From Chitinophaga eiseniae (GTDB lineage: Bacteria > Bacteroidota > Bacteroidia > Chitinophagales > Chitinophagaceae), in NCBI RefSeq assembly GCF_012641265.1, contig NZ_JABAHZ010000001.1, forward strand, positions 744,001 to 808,000: 64,000 nucleotides of DNA, written 5' to 3'. Every line of letters starts with the position of its first letter. Position 1 is the stretch's first letter. The position numbers were made by a program, and so were the translations under genes. Of the stretch, positions 52,202 through 61,342 are shown piece after piece. Under the pieces are notes generated by a model that saw only the letters and a list, made by a program, of their open reading frames with translations, made no database searches and was not told where the DNA came from.

Positions 52202-53098
52202 ATGAGTTACCTATTAATCGGAAACATCTCTGCACTTATTTGTAATGATTGTATTGAGCCATTGGCTAATGCACGCATCCGGGTTTATTTGCCGGCGACA
52301 CACGCCCCGGCAACCCCGCAGCCAAATGGTATCTTTAATGATATGCAGCCTTTGTCGGCACGGGAAGTGCTGATGAAAGCCGACAGGCTCCTGGCGGAGA
52401 CCACCCTCGACGAAAAAGGTGGCTTCAGCTTGTCCTGGAGCGAAGTACACCTGTTTACCGAAACATTGGAACTGGACCTGTGCCTCGATCAGCTGCCGGG
52501 AAAAAATGGTAACCGCCATCCCCGCAACTATCACCTTAGCCGGCTGGTGCTGCCCTGGAAAAGAAACAGTACCGGCTATGTAGGCGCCTATGCCTATGTG
52601 ATACCGGCAGCGCTCTGGCAGAACATTTATTCCGGCGCCGGCGCCTGGCTTATTACCGGCGTGGTAAAACCTTATTTTAGTGCACCCGGGCAGCCCCACC
52701 TGAAAGTGGAAGCCTACAACGCGCTCTCCGGACGGCTGTTGGGCATTGCCCATACCGATGAATCAGGCCGGTACTTTTTGCACTTCTCCCGGGACCAGGT
52801 AGGTACCGGGCGTCCGCAAGCCATCATTCCCGGTCGTAAAAACCTGGGCCCGGATGTGTATTTTAAAGTATATCGCAATAACCACTTACTATGGGCAGAA
52901 GATGAGCGGATGGGACTAAGCCGGGAAAGAAGAGATATCGCCCCCTGTAGTAACATCAATCTTATTTATAAGTCTTCAAAAGTGAAACGAGCTTCGGACC
53001 AGATAGGTAGCTGGTTCTCAGAAATAATTACCCTTAAGGGTGCACGAAAAAGCAAGAGTGATAAATTCCGTTTGATAACCCAATATAGCTTACTGTAA
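52202..53098 (+). CDS. Unknown protein with two transthyretin-like beta-sandwich segments
   Basis: 298 aa, no signal peptide or membrane helix, so cytoplasmic. Two segments follow the carboxypeptidase-regulatory/transthyretin pattern: ARIRVYLPATHAP ... LAETTLDEKGGFSLSW (about 20-90) and HLKVEAYNALSGRLLGIAHT with DESGRYFLHF (about 168-200). The first is followed by LELDLCLDQLPG, like the end of a sandwich. The C-terminus is basic and helical. Function unknown. ATG 52202 chosen. Divergent from the kinase operon across the twin palindromes, which suggests regulation by that system. Confidence 0.72.
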   Translation: MSYLLIGNISALICNDCIEPLANARIRVYLPATHAPATPQPNGIFNDMQPLSAREVLMKADRLLAETTLDEKGGFSLSWSEVHLFTETLELDLCLDQLPGKNGNRHPRNYHLSRLVLPWKRNSTGYVGAYAYVIPAALWQNIYSGAGAWLITGVVKPYFSAPGQPHLKVEAYNALSGRLLGIAHTDESGRYFLHFSRDQVGTGRPQAIIPGRKNLGPDVYFKVYRNNHLLWAEDERMGLSRERRDIAPCSNINLIYKSSKVKRASDQIGSWFSEIITLKGARKSKSDKFRLITQYSLL

Positions 53099-53163
53099 AA
53101 GTTGTCTGGATGTTTGAACATCCGGTGTTTGTAAATTCCCCCTTATTGCAAATGGCAAAAAAG

Positions 53164-53195
53164 AACAGCTACCTTTCGCAGGTAGCTGTTGCCTT
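53164..53195. terminator. Bidirectional terminator, 52202 gene / xerD
   Basis: Perfect 11-bp stem AACAGCTACCT / AGGTAGCTGTT, loop TTCGC, T-run after and A-run before. Confidence 0.9.
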
Positions 53196-53206
53196 TTTAT
53201 AATATT

Positions 53207-54106
53207 CTAAAACCGGGGATGAAACCGCATCAGGGTATCCCGGAGGTATTCGCGGTCCAGGTGGGTATAGATTTCTGTGGTGGTAATACTTTCATGTCCC
53301 AGCATTTCCTGCACGGCCCGGAGATCCGCGCCGCCTTCTACCAGGTGGGTAGCAAAGGAGTGCCGGAAGGTGTGCGGCGATACGTTCTTCTGGATGCCTG
53401 CTTTTTGTGTCAGCTCCTTGATCACCAGGAAGATCATTACCCGGCTCAGGGCGCCGCCCCGGCGGTTAAGAAACAGCGTATCTTCTTCTCCATATTTAAC
53501 AGGTAGCATTACACGTACATTTCTCCGGTAAATATCTATCTGCCGCATGGCATCTTTGCCAATAGGTACCATACGTTCTTTATTGCCTTTCCCGATCACG
53601 CGGATAAACCCAACATCCAGGTGCAGCTGGGTAATCTGTAAATTAATCACCTCGCTCACCCGGAGTCCGCAACTATACATCGTTTCCAGGATGGCTTTAT
53701 TACGGTGGCCTTCAGCCGTATCCAGCGATATCTGGGAAATGATCTTTTCAATTTCCTCGAAGGTGAGCACATCGGGCAGTTTACGCAACACCTTGGGCGC
53801 TTCCAGTAGCTGGGTAGGATCTTCCTGCGCCATGTCTTCCAGCAGCAGGAATTTGTAAAAAGCCTTCAGGCCGGAAATGGTCCGGGCCTGGGAGGTGGCG
53901 GTCATACCCAATTGAGCAATCCATTGTATACAGCCTTGCAAATCTTCGGGTGTAACATCCTGGGGCCGGAGTTTTTCTTTTCCGTTGGCCATCAGGTATT
54001 GCTCCAGTTTTTCTACGTCACGGAGGTAGGCTTCTACCGAATGATCCGACATCGATCGCTCTAAGCGCAGGTAGCCTTTAAATAATTTTCGGAACGATTC
54101 CCACAT
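53207..54106 (-). CDS. xerD: Tyrosine recombinase XerD
   Basis: 299 aa. N-terminal core-binding helices then the catalytic domain with Arg149 (CGLRVSEV), Lys173 (GKGNK), His245/Arg248 (HTFRHSFATH), His271 (LGHESI) and Tyr280 (IYTHLD). XerD-like length and motifs; resolves chromosome dimers at dif with XerC. No neighbouring mobile genes, so a housekeeping copy. Confidence 0.93.
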   Translation of the reverse strand: MWESFRKLFKGYLRLERSMSDHSVEAYLRDVEKLEQYLMANGKEKLRPQDVTPEDLQGCIQWIAQLGMTATSQARTISGLKAFYKFLLLEDMAQEDPTQLLEAPKVLRKLPDVLTFEEIEKIISQISLDTAEGHRNKAILETMYSCGLRVSEVINLQITQLHLDVGFIRVIGKGNKERMVPIGKDAMRQIDIYRRNVRVMLPVKYGEEDTLFLNRRGGALSRVMIFLVIKELTQKAGIQKNVSPHTFRHSFATHLVEGGADLRAVQEMLGHESITTTEIYTHLDREYLRDTLMRFHPRF

Positions 54107-54463
54107 GGAAGCAAGTTAAATGCTTTTTATAAAACAACGGTGATGGCTATCCGAAAAAGCGCTAAAATGGGGTAATATTGGGTGGAAAATGGGAGAGAAG
54201 GGTTTTGTTTGAAGTATTACCTGATGAATAGGTTATTATATTATTGAAAACCAGTTATTTGAAAGGTATTTATTTTTGCTCTTTATATTGGCAAAACCGT
54301 AGTTTTAATGACCTTTTCCGCTATCATATTTCTATTAAAAATCATGTAATTACGACGTTTTGTCAGTTTCTGCTTGTTATTTAAAGCGATGATTTATATA
54401 ATCATTGTAAATGAATATAAATCAATTAATTAAATTAAAATAAATTAGTTGATAATAGCAACA
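54107..54463. other. AT-rich spacer between xerD and ndk
   Basis: About 350 bp, very AT-rich towards the right. No gene, repeat or clear promoter seen. Confidence 0.5.
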
Positions 54464-54492
54464 AAAAAGCCGGTTATTAAAACCGGCTTTTT
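54464..54492 (-). terminator. Terminator of ndk
   Basis: Perfect 12-bp stem AAAAAGCCGGTT / AACCGGCTTTTT; T-run on the minus strand. Confidence 0.9.
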
Positions 54493-54513
54493 GCACTGAC
54501 GTAAGTAACAGTA

Positions 54514-54930
54514 TTAGAATTTTTCGAGTCCGCTGAAGAAGAAGTTACCTTCGATCACAGCGTTTTCGTCGGAGTCAGAACCGTGAACGGCGTTACGGCC
54601 GATAGACTCAGCATATTTTTTACGGATGGTACCTTCCTCTGCATTAGCTGGGTTGGTGGCACCGATCAGTTTACGAAAATCTTCTACGGCGTTGTCTTTT
54701 TCCAGGATAGCTGCTACGATATGGCCGCTGCTCATGAATTCTACCAGTTCACCGTAAAAAGGTCTTTCTTTGTGTACTGCATAAAACTCACCTGCTTTTG
54801 CAGTAGATAACTGCGTCATTTTCATGGCTACGATGCGGAAACCTGCAGCGTTGATCATGTTTAAGATGCCGCCAATGTGCCCGTTTGCTACTGCATCAGG
54901 CTTGATCATAGTAAATGTTCTGTTGCTCAT
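54514..54930 (-). CDS. ndk: Nucleoside diphosphate kinase
   Basis: 138 aa, full length. Begins [13 protein letters not shown]; active-site motif RNAVHGSDS with the phosphorylated His. Transfers the gamma phosphate among NTPs. -7 box TACTTTTG on the minus strand at 54964-54971. Confidence 0.97.
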   Translation of the reverse strand: MSNRTFTMIKPDAVANGHIGGILNMINAAGFRIVAMKMTQLSTAKAGEFYAVHKERPFYGELVEFMSSGHIVAAILEKDNAVEDFRKLIGATNPANAEEGTIRKKYAESIGRNAVHGSDSDENAVIEGNFFFSGLEKF

Positions 54931-54963
54931 ATAATGTTTAATTCCGAATTACAGATTAGGCCG

Positions 54964-54971
54964 CAAAAGTA
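54964..54971 (-). promoter_or_regulatory. -7 box (TACTTTTG, minus) for ndk
   Basis: Perfect consensus about 33 nt before the ATG. Confidence 0.55.
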
Positions 54972-55095
54972 ATTACATTTTCTTTAGTGGTAAAAAATTT
55001 TGAAATTCTGGCTCAAATAAAGAACTTCGCACTTCGTTTTCTGTTTCAACCACTTGTTGTGATTGGAAATCAACTCTTAACATTACAGTTTTTTA

Positions 55096-56100
55096 ATGAA
55101 GCCGATCGAGGAAATTAAGCCTTTGCTGGAGAGCCCTAAGAAAGTGGTCGTAACAATGCATCAGAAACCAGATGCTGATGCCATGGGATCTTCGTTGGCT
55201 ATGTACCACTACCTGTTACAGAAAGGACACCAGGTAACTGTAATCTCACCCACTAACTTTCCGGATTTCCTGAAATGGATGCCAGGTGCAGATACGGTCA
55301 TTGATTTTGAATCCTCTATGGACAGAGCTATACAGGCATTGGAAGGGACCGATCTGCTGTTTTGCCTGGATTTTAATGCGTTGTACCGCACCAAAAACCT
55401 GGCGCCACACCTCGAGAAATTAGATTGTATCAAGATCCTAATTGACCATCACCTGGAGCCTCAACCCAGTTTTGACTATGGTATAAGTGATACAAAAGCC
55501 AGCTCCACCGCCCAATTAGTTTATGAAACTATATATAAATTGGGAGATGAGCAGTATATTAACCTCGAAATTGCGCAATGCATTTACGCAGGTACCGTTA
55601 CGGATACCGGCTCCTTCCGTTTTGCGTCTACCTCGGCGGCCGTTCACCGCATGGTAGCCGACCTGATGGAAAGAGGGCTGCGCCACGAAGTGATTCACCA
55701 GGCGATCTATGATAACTTCCTGGAAAACCGCCTCCGGTTCCTCGGGCATAGCCTCCTGAACCGTATGGAAGTATTCTATGAATATAATACCGCTATGCTG
55801 GCCATTCCTTATACAGACCTGAAAAGGTTTGATCTGCAAACCGGAGATACGGAAGGCCTGGTTAATTTCCTGCTGTCAATACAGGGAATCAAAATGGCGG
55901 CATTGATCATCGACCGCCACTCAGAAGTGAAATTGTCTTTCCGGTCCAAAGGTGATTTCGATGTAAATACTTTCGCCCGGAAATATTTTGACGGGGGAGG
56001 GCATTTCAACGCATCCGGCGGCCGTAGCACCGATTCACTCGAAAAAACGGTAGACCGGTTTATAAAAGCCATAGAGCAAAACGAAGCGCTGTTACAATAA
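55096..56100 (+). CDS. nrnA: DHH/DHHA1 phosphoesterase, oligoribonuclease/pAp phosphatase
   Basis: 334 aa. Metal motifs HQKPDADAMGSS, FCLDFNA, LIDHHLEPQ and GTVTDTGSF in order, with the DHHA1 GGGHFNASGG near the end (FDGGGHFNASGGR). NrnA degrades short RNA (nanoRNA) and linear dinucleotides, and dephosphorylates pAp. Together with the nearby diadenylate cyclase it could act in cyclic dinucleotide turnover, but that is inference. Confidence 0.92.
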   Translation: MKPIEEIKPLLESPKKVVVTMHQKPDADAMGSSLAMYHYLLQKGHQVTVISPTNFPDFLKWMPGADTVIDFESSMDRAIQALEGTDLLFCLDFNALYRTKNLAPHLEKLDCIKILIDHHLEPQPSFDYGISDTKASSTAQLVYETIYKLGDEQYINLEIAQCIYAGTVTDTGSFRFASTSAAVHRMVADLMERGLRHEVIHQAIYDNFLENRLRFLGHSLLNRMEVFYEYNTAMLAIPYTDLKRFDLQTGDTEGLVNFLLSIQGIKMAALIIDRHSEVKLSFRSKGDFDVNTFARKYFDGGGHFNASGGRSTDSLEKTVDRFIKAIEQNEALLQ

Positions 56101-56136
56101 ATGAATTAAAGTATTTCAACCTACTAATACAATCAA

Positions 56137-57030
56137 ATGAAAAAACACAATCAGTTATTAGTTGCAACCGCAGCACTCGGCTTATTCGTAGCCAGTTGCG
56201 GTACAGGTGTTAAAAAAACACCGGGCGGTATTGAGTATATCGTTCACAAATCCGGCAGCGGAGCACAACTGAAATTGGGCGATACCGCCCTGTTGAACGT
56301 TACCCAGCGTATCAATGATTCCCTGCTGGGAGATTCCCGTAAAATGGTAGGCGCACCCATCCCCGTACTCGTGGCTAAAGCACAGAACAAGTACGACCTG
56401 ATGGAAGGTATTGCCCTCCTCCATGAAGGCGATAGCGCTACTTTCGTTATTCCATGGGATTCATTACCAGCGCAGGAACGTCCTCCATTTGGTAAGAAAG
56501 GTGATAAGCTGAAAATCACTTTCGCGGTTGAAGGAAAATATTCAGCAGCAGCTCAGAAAGAGAAAGACGAAAAACTCATTAAAGAGTACCTGGAGAAAAA
56601 CAAAATCAACGCTACTAAAAACGCAGAAGGCGTATACGTAGCAGTTACCCAGGAAGGTACCGGCGGCACCCCTAATCCAGGAGATACCGTTTACGTACAT
56701 TACACTGGTAAACTCACCACCGGTAAAGTATTTGATTCCAGCCAGGACTCAACCATGCGTCCAGGCATGCCGTTAGAGCCAATTAAATTCCCTATCGGCC
56801 GTGGTTTCGTTATCAAAGGATGGGATGCAGGTTTAAGCGGTCTGAAAAAAGGATCCAAAGCTACCCTGGTTATTCCTTCTGTACTGGCTTATGGCCTGCA
56901 GGGAAGTCCTCCGGTAATTCCTAGCAACTCTATCCTCGTATTCGACGTACAGTTGGTAGACATTAAACCAGGTGCACCAGCACCCGCTGCTCCTGTAGCA
57001 CCCGCTGCGCCAGCTCCGGTTAAAAAATAA
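56137..57030 (+). CDS. Tandem FKBP-type peptidyl-prolyl isomerase, lipoprotein
   Basis: 297 aa. Lipobox FVASCGTG. Two FKBP folds: about 30-135 (degenerate, no canonical active site) and about 170-275 (canonical: TVYVHYTGKL, VFDSS, FPIGRGFVIKGWDAGLSGLKKG, IPSVLAYG). Ends in an Ala/Pro tail. Outer-membrane or periplasmic folding catalyst. 36 nt after nrnA. Confidence 0.92.
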   Translation: MKKHNQLLVATAALGLFVASCGTGVKKTPGGIEYIVHKSGSGAQLKLGDTALLNVTQRINDSLLGDSRKMVGAPIPVLVAKAQNKYDLMEGIALLHEGDSATFVIPWDSLPAQERPPFGKKGDKLKITFAVEGKYSAAAQKEKDEKLIKEYLEKNKINATKNAEGVYVAVTQEGTGGTPNPGDTVYVHYTGKLTTGKVFDSSQDSTMRPGMPLEPIKFPIGRGFVIKGWDAGLSGLKKGSKATLVIPSVLAYGLQGSPPVIPSNSILVFDVQLVDIKPGAPAPAAPVAPAAPAPVKK

Positions 57031-57047
57031 ATTACCCGATCGTAATA

Positions 57048-57084
57048 AAGAAGGGCCCCCCGCTATCAGCGGGGGGCCCTTCTT
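57048..57084. terminator. Very stable hairpin between FKBP and cdaA
   Basis: Perfect 17-bp, GC-rich stem (57048-57064 with 57068-57084) and 3-nt loop between convergent genes. No long T-run. Confidence 0.8.
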
Positions 57085-57111
57085 CTATATCATATATTAA
57101 TGCTACCCCTA

Positions 57112-57924
57112 TCAGGCGTAGCCATCTATCAATACCTCGTATAATTTTACCTTCAGGTCTTCCAGCGATACATCCTGGGTCAGCACCCCATCCATCGCAT
57201 AAGAAACCGTTCCCCGCTCTTCCGATACAATAATCGCCAGGTTATCACTATGCTCGGTAATACCCACCGCCGAACGATGCCTTAATCCAATACGGGTAGG
57301 CAGATTCGGGTTTTCCGATACGGGCAATATTACTTTGGCCGCCAGGATCTTGTTGCCTACTATAATCAATGCCCCGTCGTGCAGCGGACTATGCTTTTCA
57401 AAAATGCTCTCTATCAGCTTGGCACTTACATTTCCATCAATCGGAATACTGGATGCCGAATCGAACTTTACACGGTAGGTGGTCGCTATTACCATCAATG
57501 CGCCGGTAAACGTGCTTTGCATACGGCTCACCGCCACAATGACCTCATTAATGATATTTTCTTCTTCCTTATAGCTTTTAAACTTATCAGGCAGGAATAA
57601 CTTGGTGAAAAAACTATCCTTGCTCAAAGGTGTCTTCTTACCCAGTACCAGCAGGAACTTCCGGATCTCTGGCTGGAAAATAATAATGATGGCGATAATC
57701 CCAACATTAATAAAGTTTTGCAGGATACTGGTCAGAATGGGCATCGACAAAGCCCTGACCAGGAAATAAGCGGCATATACCATCAACAGGCCTACGAAAA
57801 TATTAAACGCAAGACTGCCCTTTAGTAAACGGTATAATTGAATAATTAAAAAAATAACAATCAGCAGGTCCAAAACATTTAGCCAGCGAAACTCAACTCC
57901 ATAAAACTGTATAACTTCCTTCAT
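57112..57924 (-). CDS. cdaA: Diadenylate cyclase CdaA
   Basis: 270 aa. Three N-terminal membrane helices (about 15-85), then the DAC domain with DGA at 183-185 and RHR at 215-217. Makes c-di-AMP from two ATP. Follows folP by 25 nt, a linkage common in Bacteroidota; no CdaR regulator adjacent. Confidence 0.95.
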   Translation of the reverse strand: MKEVIQFYGVEFRWLNVLDLLIVIFLIIQLYRLLKGSLAFNIFVGLLMVYAAYFLVRALSMPILTSILQNFINVGIIAIIIIFQPEIRKFLLVLGKKTPLSKDSFFTKLFLPDKFKSYKEEENIINEVIVAVSRMQSTFTGALMVIATTYRVKFDSASSIPIDGNVSAKLIESIFEKHSPLHDGALIIVGNKILAAKVILPVSENPNLPTRIGLRHRSAVGITEHSDNLAIIVSEERGTVSYAMDGVLTQDVSLEDLKVKLYEVLIDGYA

Positions 57925-57949
57925 AATTGTAAAAATAGTAAGATAAGAT

Positions 57950-58813
57950 TTAACGACCCTTCATTTTCTCTGTGATCTTTATTGCCTCTACCGCCGCTTT
58001 TACGTCATGTACCCGCAGGATATGTGTACCTTGCTGCAGCGCAATGGTATTCAGCACCGTGGTGCCATTGAGCGCTTCCACCGGGGTAACGCCCAGTAAT
58101 TTATATATCATCGACTTGCGCGAAATACCCGTCAGCACCGGTACGCCCAGCACATCCCGGAAAAGGTGTAATTGCCCCAGCAGGGTATAATTGTGATCAA
58201 GGGTTTTCCCAAAACCAAATCCCGGGTCTGCAATAAAATCTTTGATCCCGGCTGCCCTGCACGCTGCCAGTTTCCCTTGCAGGTAATCCAATACCTCCAC
58301 CACTACATCTTCATACTGTGGGTGCTGTTGCATGGTAGCTGGCTTCCCCTGCATATGCATGGCGATATATGGCACTTGTAATTTACCAACGGTCGGGATC
58401 ATGGCTGCATCCAGGTCGCCGGCACTCACATCGTTAATAATAGAAGCGCCTGCCAGTACGGCCTTTTCTGCTACGGAAGCATACCAGGTATCTATAGATA
58501 TAATGGCCTTCGGATAGCTGTTCAATATAGCATGAATGGCGGGAATTAAGCGGAGTATTTCTTCGTCGGCGCCTACTACCGTGGCGCCCGGACGTGTACT
58601 CTGTGCCCCCAGGTCCAGTATGGCGGCGCCTTCTTCCAGGTGCTGCTGTACCTTTTCCATTACCTGGTGCAACTGATGCATACGGTTACCTTCATAGAAG
58701 GAATCATCCGTTACATTAATAATACCCATCACTACAGGTGTGGCCAGGGACAATAGTTGTCCCCTGCAGTTAATAACCGGTGAATGATGCGCATGGATAT
58801 GGTGCGGTGTCAT
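57950..58813 (-). CDS. folP: Dihydropteroate synthase
   Basis: 287 aa. Sulfonamide target of folate synthesis. Motifs GIINVTDDSFYEG, DLGAQSTRPGA, DPGFGFGKTLDHNY and GISRKSMI. Two usually strict positions differ: Asp replaces Pro in NVTPDSF, and Ala replaces the second Gly of DxGGxSTRPG. All other landmarks are intact, so it is probably functional. Confidence 0.94.
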   Translation of the reverse strand: MTPHHIHAHHSPVINCRGQLLSLATPVVMGIINVTDDSFYEGNRMHQLHQVMEKVQQHLEEGAAILDLGAQSTRPGATVVGADEEILRLIPAIHAILNSYPKAIISIDTWYASVAEKAVLAGASIINDVSAGDLDAAMIPTVGKLQVPYIAMHMQGKPATMQQHPQYEDVVVEVLDYLQGKLAACRAAGIKDFIADPGFGFGKTLDHNYTLLGQLHLFRDVLGVPVLTGISRKSMIYKLLGVTPVEALNGTTVLNTIALQQGTHILRVHDVKAAVEAIKITEKMKGR

Positions 58814-59056
58814 GTGATAGCATTGAATAGTGAGCGTGCAGGTTTTTACCTCCGGTTTATCATATAGTTCCAGCCTTTTAGCTGAAATTCTTTATTTTGC
58901 CTGCAAATCTAAGGAGGAAAATCAATCATTTTCGAATTTAGGGATTTCGATGTTTATTTCAGCAACAGATTTGCATGGGTTACGCTCATCACTTTCTAAT
59001 ACAGGTAAATCGGGATAGTCCTTAACTTCACCATTACTTAACCATTAAACTATTTT

Positions 59057-60136
59057 ATGAAGATTATCCTTAACCTGTTACGCATCATCGTAGGGGTACT
59101 GTTCATCTTTTCGGGGCTTATTAAAGCGAATGACCCACTGGGCCTCAGTTATAAGATGGACGAATTCTTTGAAGTATTACACCTGACTTTCCTGTCGCCT
59201 TACTCACTGGCATTTTCCGTGGTGATGAATGCCTTTGAAATCATTGCCGGCGTGGCCGTACTGGTGGGATACCGTATGCGCATCTTTTCTGTACTGTTAC
59301 TGCTGCTGATTATCTTCTTTACCTTCCTCACTGCTTTTGCACTATTCAGTGGTACTATCCGGGAATGTGGCTGCTTCGGCGACTGTATCAAATTAACGCC
59401 GGTAGAAACCTTCTGGAAAGATGTGATCCTGCTGCTGATGATCCTGGTGATATTCTTTTACCGTAAAAAGATACTGCCGGTGAAAGGGGCAGCCCTGGTA
59501 TTTATCTTCTCGGTACTATTGTCGTTTGGCGTACAGGCGTATACGTTAAAACACCTGCCTATATTCGATTGCCTGCCCTATAAAGTAGGGAATAATATTC
59601 CCGAAAAGATGAAATTGCCGCCAGGCGCTACGCCCGACGTATATGAAATGGTGTTCATCTACGAAAAAGACGGGCAGAAGAAAGAGTTTACGGCCGATAA
59701 CTATCCCTGGTCCGACAGTACCTGGAAGTTTGTAGACCGTAAGGATAAACTGGTGAAGAAAGGAAATGCAGAACCTGCCATCAAAGATTTTATCCTCACC
59801 GACCTCGATGGCGTTAATCAAACGGAGGCAGTATTGTCGGCCGACAAACCTGTATACCTGTTTCTGGTACAGAATGTACAGAACGCAGGCAGCGGTTGGG
59901 ATGCTAAGATGAAAGCCCTGCAGGCCAAATGGAAGAACCAGGAGATATTAATATATGGTGTCACCGCTTCTACCAAAGATGAAATAGCCGCCTTTAAACA
60001 ACAGCATGGACTGGAGTTTCCTTTTGTGCAAATGGATGGTGTGGCTATCAAAACAGCGGGCAGGAGTAATCCTTGCCTGATGTTGCTCAATAAAGGCACC
60101 ATTAAAGGGAAATGGCATTACAATGATATCCCCTGA
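59057..60136 (+). CDS. DoxX-like membrane protein with C-terminal thioredoxin-like domain (BT_3928-type)
   Basis: 359 aa. N-terminal four-helix DoxX domain (LLRIIVGVLFIFSGLIKANDPLG) with Cys-rich loop ECGCFGDC; a fifth helix near 145-165; then a periplasmic region of about 190 residues with LFLVQNVQNAG ... ALQAKWKNQEILIYGVTAST that resembles a thioredoxin fold. Conserved in Bacteroidota near folP. Role unknown; the Cys pair suggests redox chemistry. No gene was found in the 243-bp spacer to folP. Confidence 0.88.
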   Translation: MKIILNLLRIIVGVLFIFSGLIKANDPLGLSYKMDEFFEVLHLTFLSPYSLAFSVVMNAFEIIAGVAVLVGYRMRIFSVLLLLLIIFFTFLTAFALFSGTIRECGCFGDCIKLTPVETFWKDVILLLMILVIFFYRKKILPVKGAALVFIFSVLLSFGVQAYTLKHLPIFDCLPYKVGNNIPEKMKLPPGATPDVYEMVFIYEKDGQKKEFTADNYPWSDSTWKFVDRKDKLVKKGNAEPAIKDFILTDLDGVNQTEAVLSADKPVYLFLVQNVQNAGSGWDAKMKALQAKWKNQEILIYGVTASTKDEIAAFKQQHGLEFPFVQMDGVAIKTAGRSNPCLMLLNKGTIKGKWHYNDIP

Positions 60137-60151
60137 GATAAAAACTGAATA

Positions 60152-61210
60152 GTGATGCTGCGTTTCATGCTCCGCAAAACAGCTTATGGATTACTGGTAC
60201 TACTCGGCGTAGTGGTGCTGGTGTTTTTCCTGTTCAACGTACTGCCCGGCGACCCAGCACGGCTTACGTTGGGACAGCGGGCAGACGTGGCCTCCCTGGA
60301 AAATGTAAGGAAAGAACTGCACCTCGACCAGCCGGTAGGGGTGCAGTTTGGGTATTATCTGAATGATTTGTTGCCCGTAGGCGTACATACCGTTACGGAA
60401 GCGGCGGAGAATCTACATTATATAACAGTCGCGCATATATCAAAAGATAAGATCCTGGTACTCAAAACGCCTTATCTGCGCCGGTCGTACCAGGGAAAAA
60501 AGCAGGTATGGGATATCTTGCTGGAAGCCTTACCCGGTACCTTACTGCTGGCAGTAGCCGCCATGTTGTTTGCTACCGTGGTAGGATTAGCCCTGGGTGT
60601 GCTATCTGCCGTGAAACAAAATACCTGGATGGATACCGGGGCGGTATTTGCCAGCGTAGCCGGGATTTCAGCCCCCTCATTTTTTGCCGGCATTGTACTG
60701 GCTTACCTGTTCGGCTTCGTATTCAGCGACTATACCGGGCTGCATATGACCGGCAGCCTGTTCGATGTAGATCCGTTTAAAGGCAGGGTACTCAACCTGC
60801 GTAATCTTATTTTACCCGCCATCACATTGGGCATCCGCCCTTTGGCGATCATCGTACAGCTCACCCGCAGCGCCATGCTGGATGTACTGCACCAGGACTT
60901 TATCCGCACGGCTTATGCCAAGGGCCTTTCCAAACGGGCCGTTATCTGGCGCCATGCGCTGCCCAATGCCTTGAATCCTGTGATCACAGCCATCACTGGC
61001 TGGTTCGCGGAATTGCTGGCCGGCGCTTTTTTCGTGGAATATATCTTTGGATGGAAAGGCATCGGGAAAGTAACGGTAGATGCCCTCGACAAATTCGACT
61101 TCCCCGTTGTGATGGGCGCCATCCTGTTTACCGCAGGCATCTTCGTCATCGTGAACCTCCTGGCCGATCTGCTATACACGCTGATAGATCCGAGAATAAA
61201 ACTGGACTAG
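60152..61210 (+). CDS. Orphan DppB-type ABC transporter permease
   Basis: 352 aa. Binding-protein-dependent permease: LLVLLGVVVLVFFLFNVLPGDPA at the N-terminus, six helices, EAA loop (RTAYAKGLSKRAVIWRHALPNA). A periplasmic insertion of about 60 residues separates helices 1 and 2. DppB partners (second permease, ATPases, binding protein) are not in the window. GTG 60152 or ATG 60155 may start. Confidence 0.92.
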   Translation: MMLRFMLRKTAYGLLVLLGVVVLVFFLFNVLPGDPARLTLGQRADVASLENVRKELHLDQPVGVQFGYYLNDLLPVGVHTVTEAAENLHYITVAHISKDKILVLKTPYLRRSYQGKKQVWDILLEALPGTLLLAVAAMLFATVVGLALGVLSAVKQNTWMDTGAVFASVAGISAPSFFAGIVLAYLFGFVFSDYTGLHMTGSLFDVDPFKGRVLNLRNLILPAITLGIRPLAIIVQLTRSAMLDVLHQDFIRTAYAKGLSKRAVIWRHALPNALNPVITAITGWFAELLAGAFFVEYIFGWKGIGKVTVDALDKFDFPVVMGAILFTAGIFVIVNLLADLLYTLIDPRIKLD

Positions 61211-61342
61211 CCAGTTAATAGCATCATTATCAATCTTATAGATAGGAATAACGAAAAAAAATAATCGCTCCGGATATTTTTTTCCAAATTGCTGTAACAT
61301 CTTTTTTTTACAGTCGTCTTCTTCTCAAACGCATTATTCTGC

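Noticed and set aside
53207..54106. XerD as a mobile-element integrase
   Set aside because: Full XerD motif set, housekeeping neighbours, and no attachment repeats or tRNA nearby.
58830..59018. 62-codon plus-strand frame between folP and the DoxX-like gene
   Set aside because: No recognisable features, and it ends 38 nt before the DoxX-like gene without coupling.
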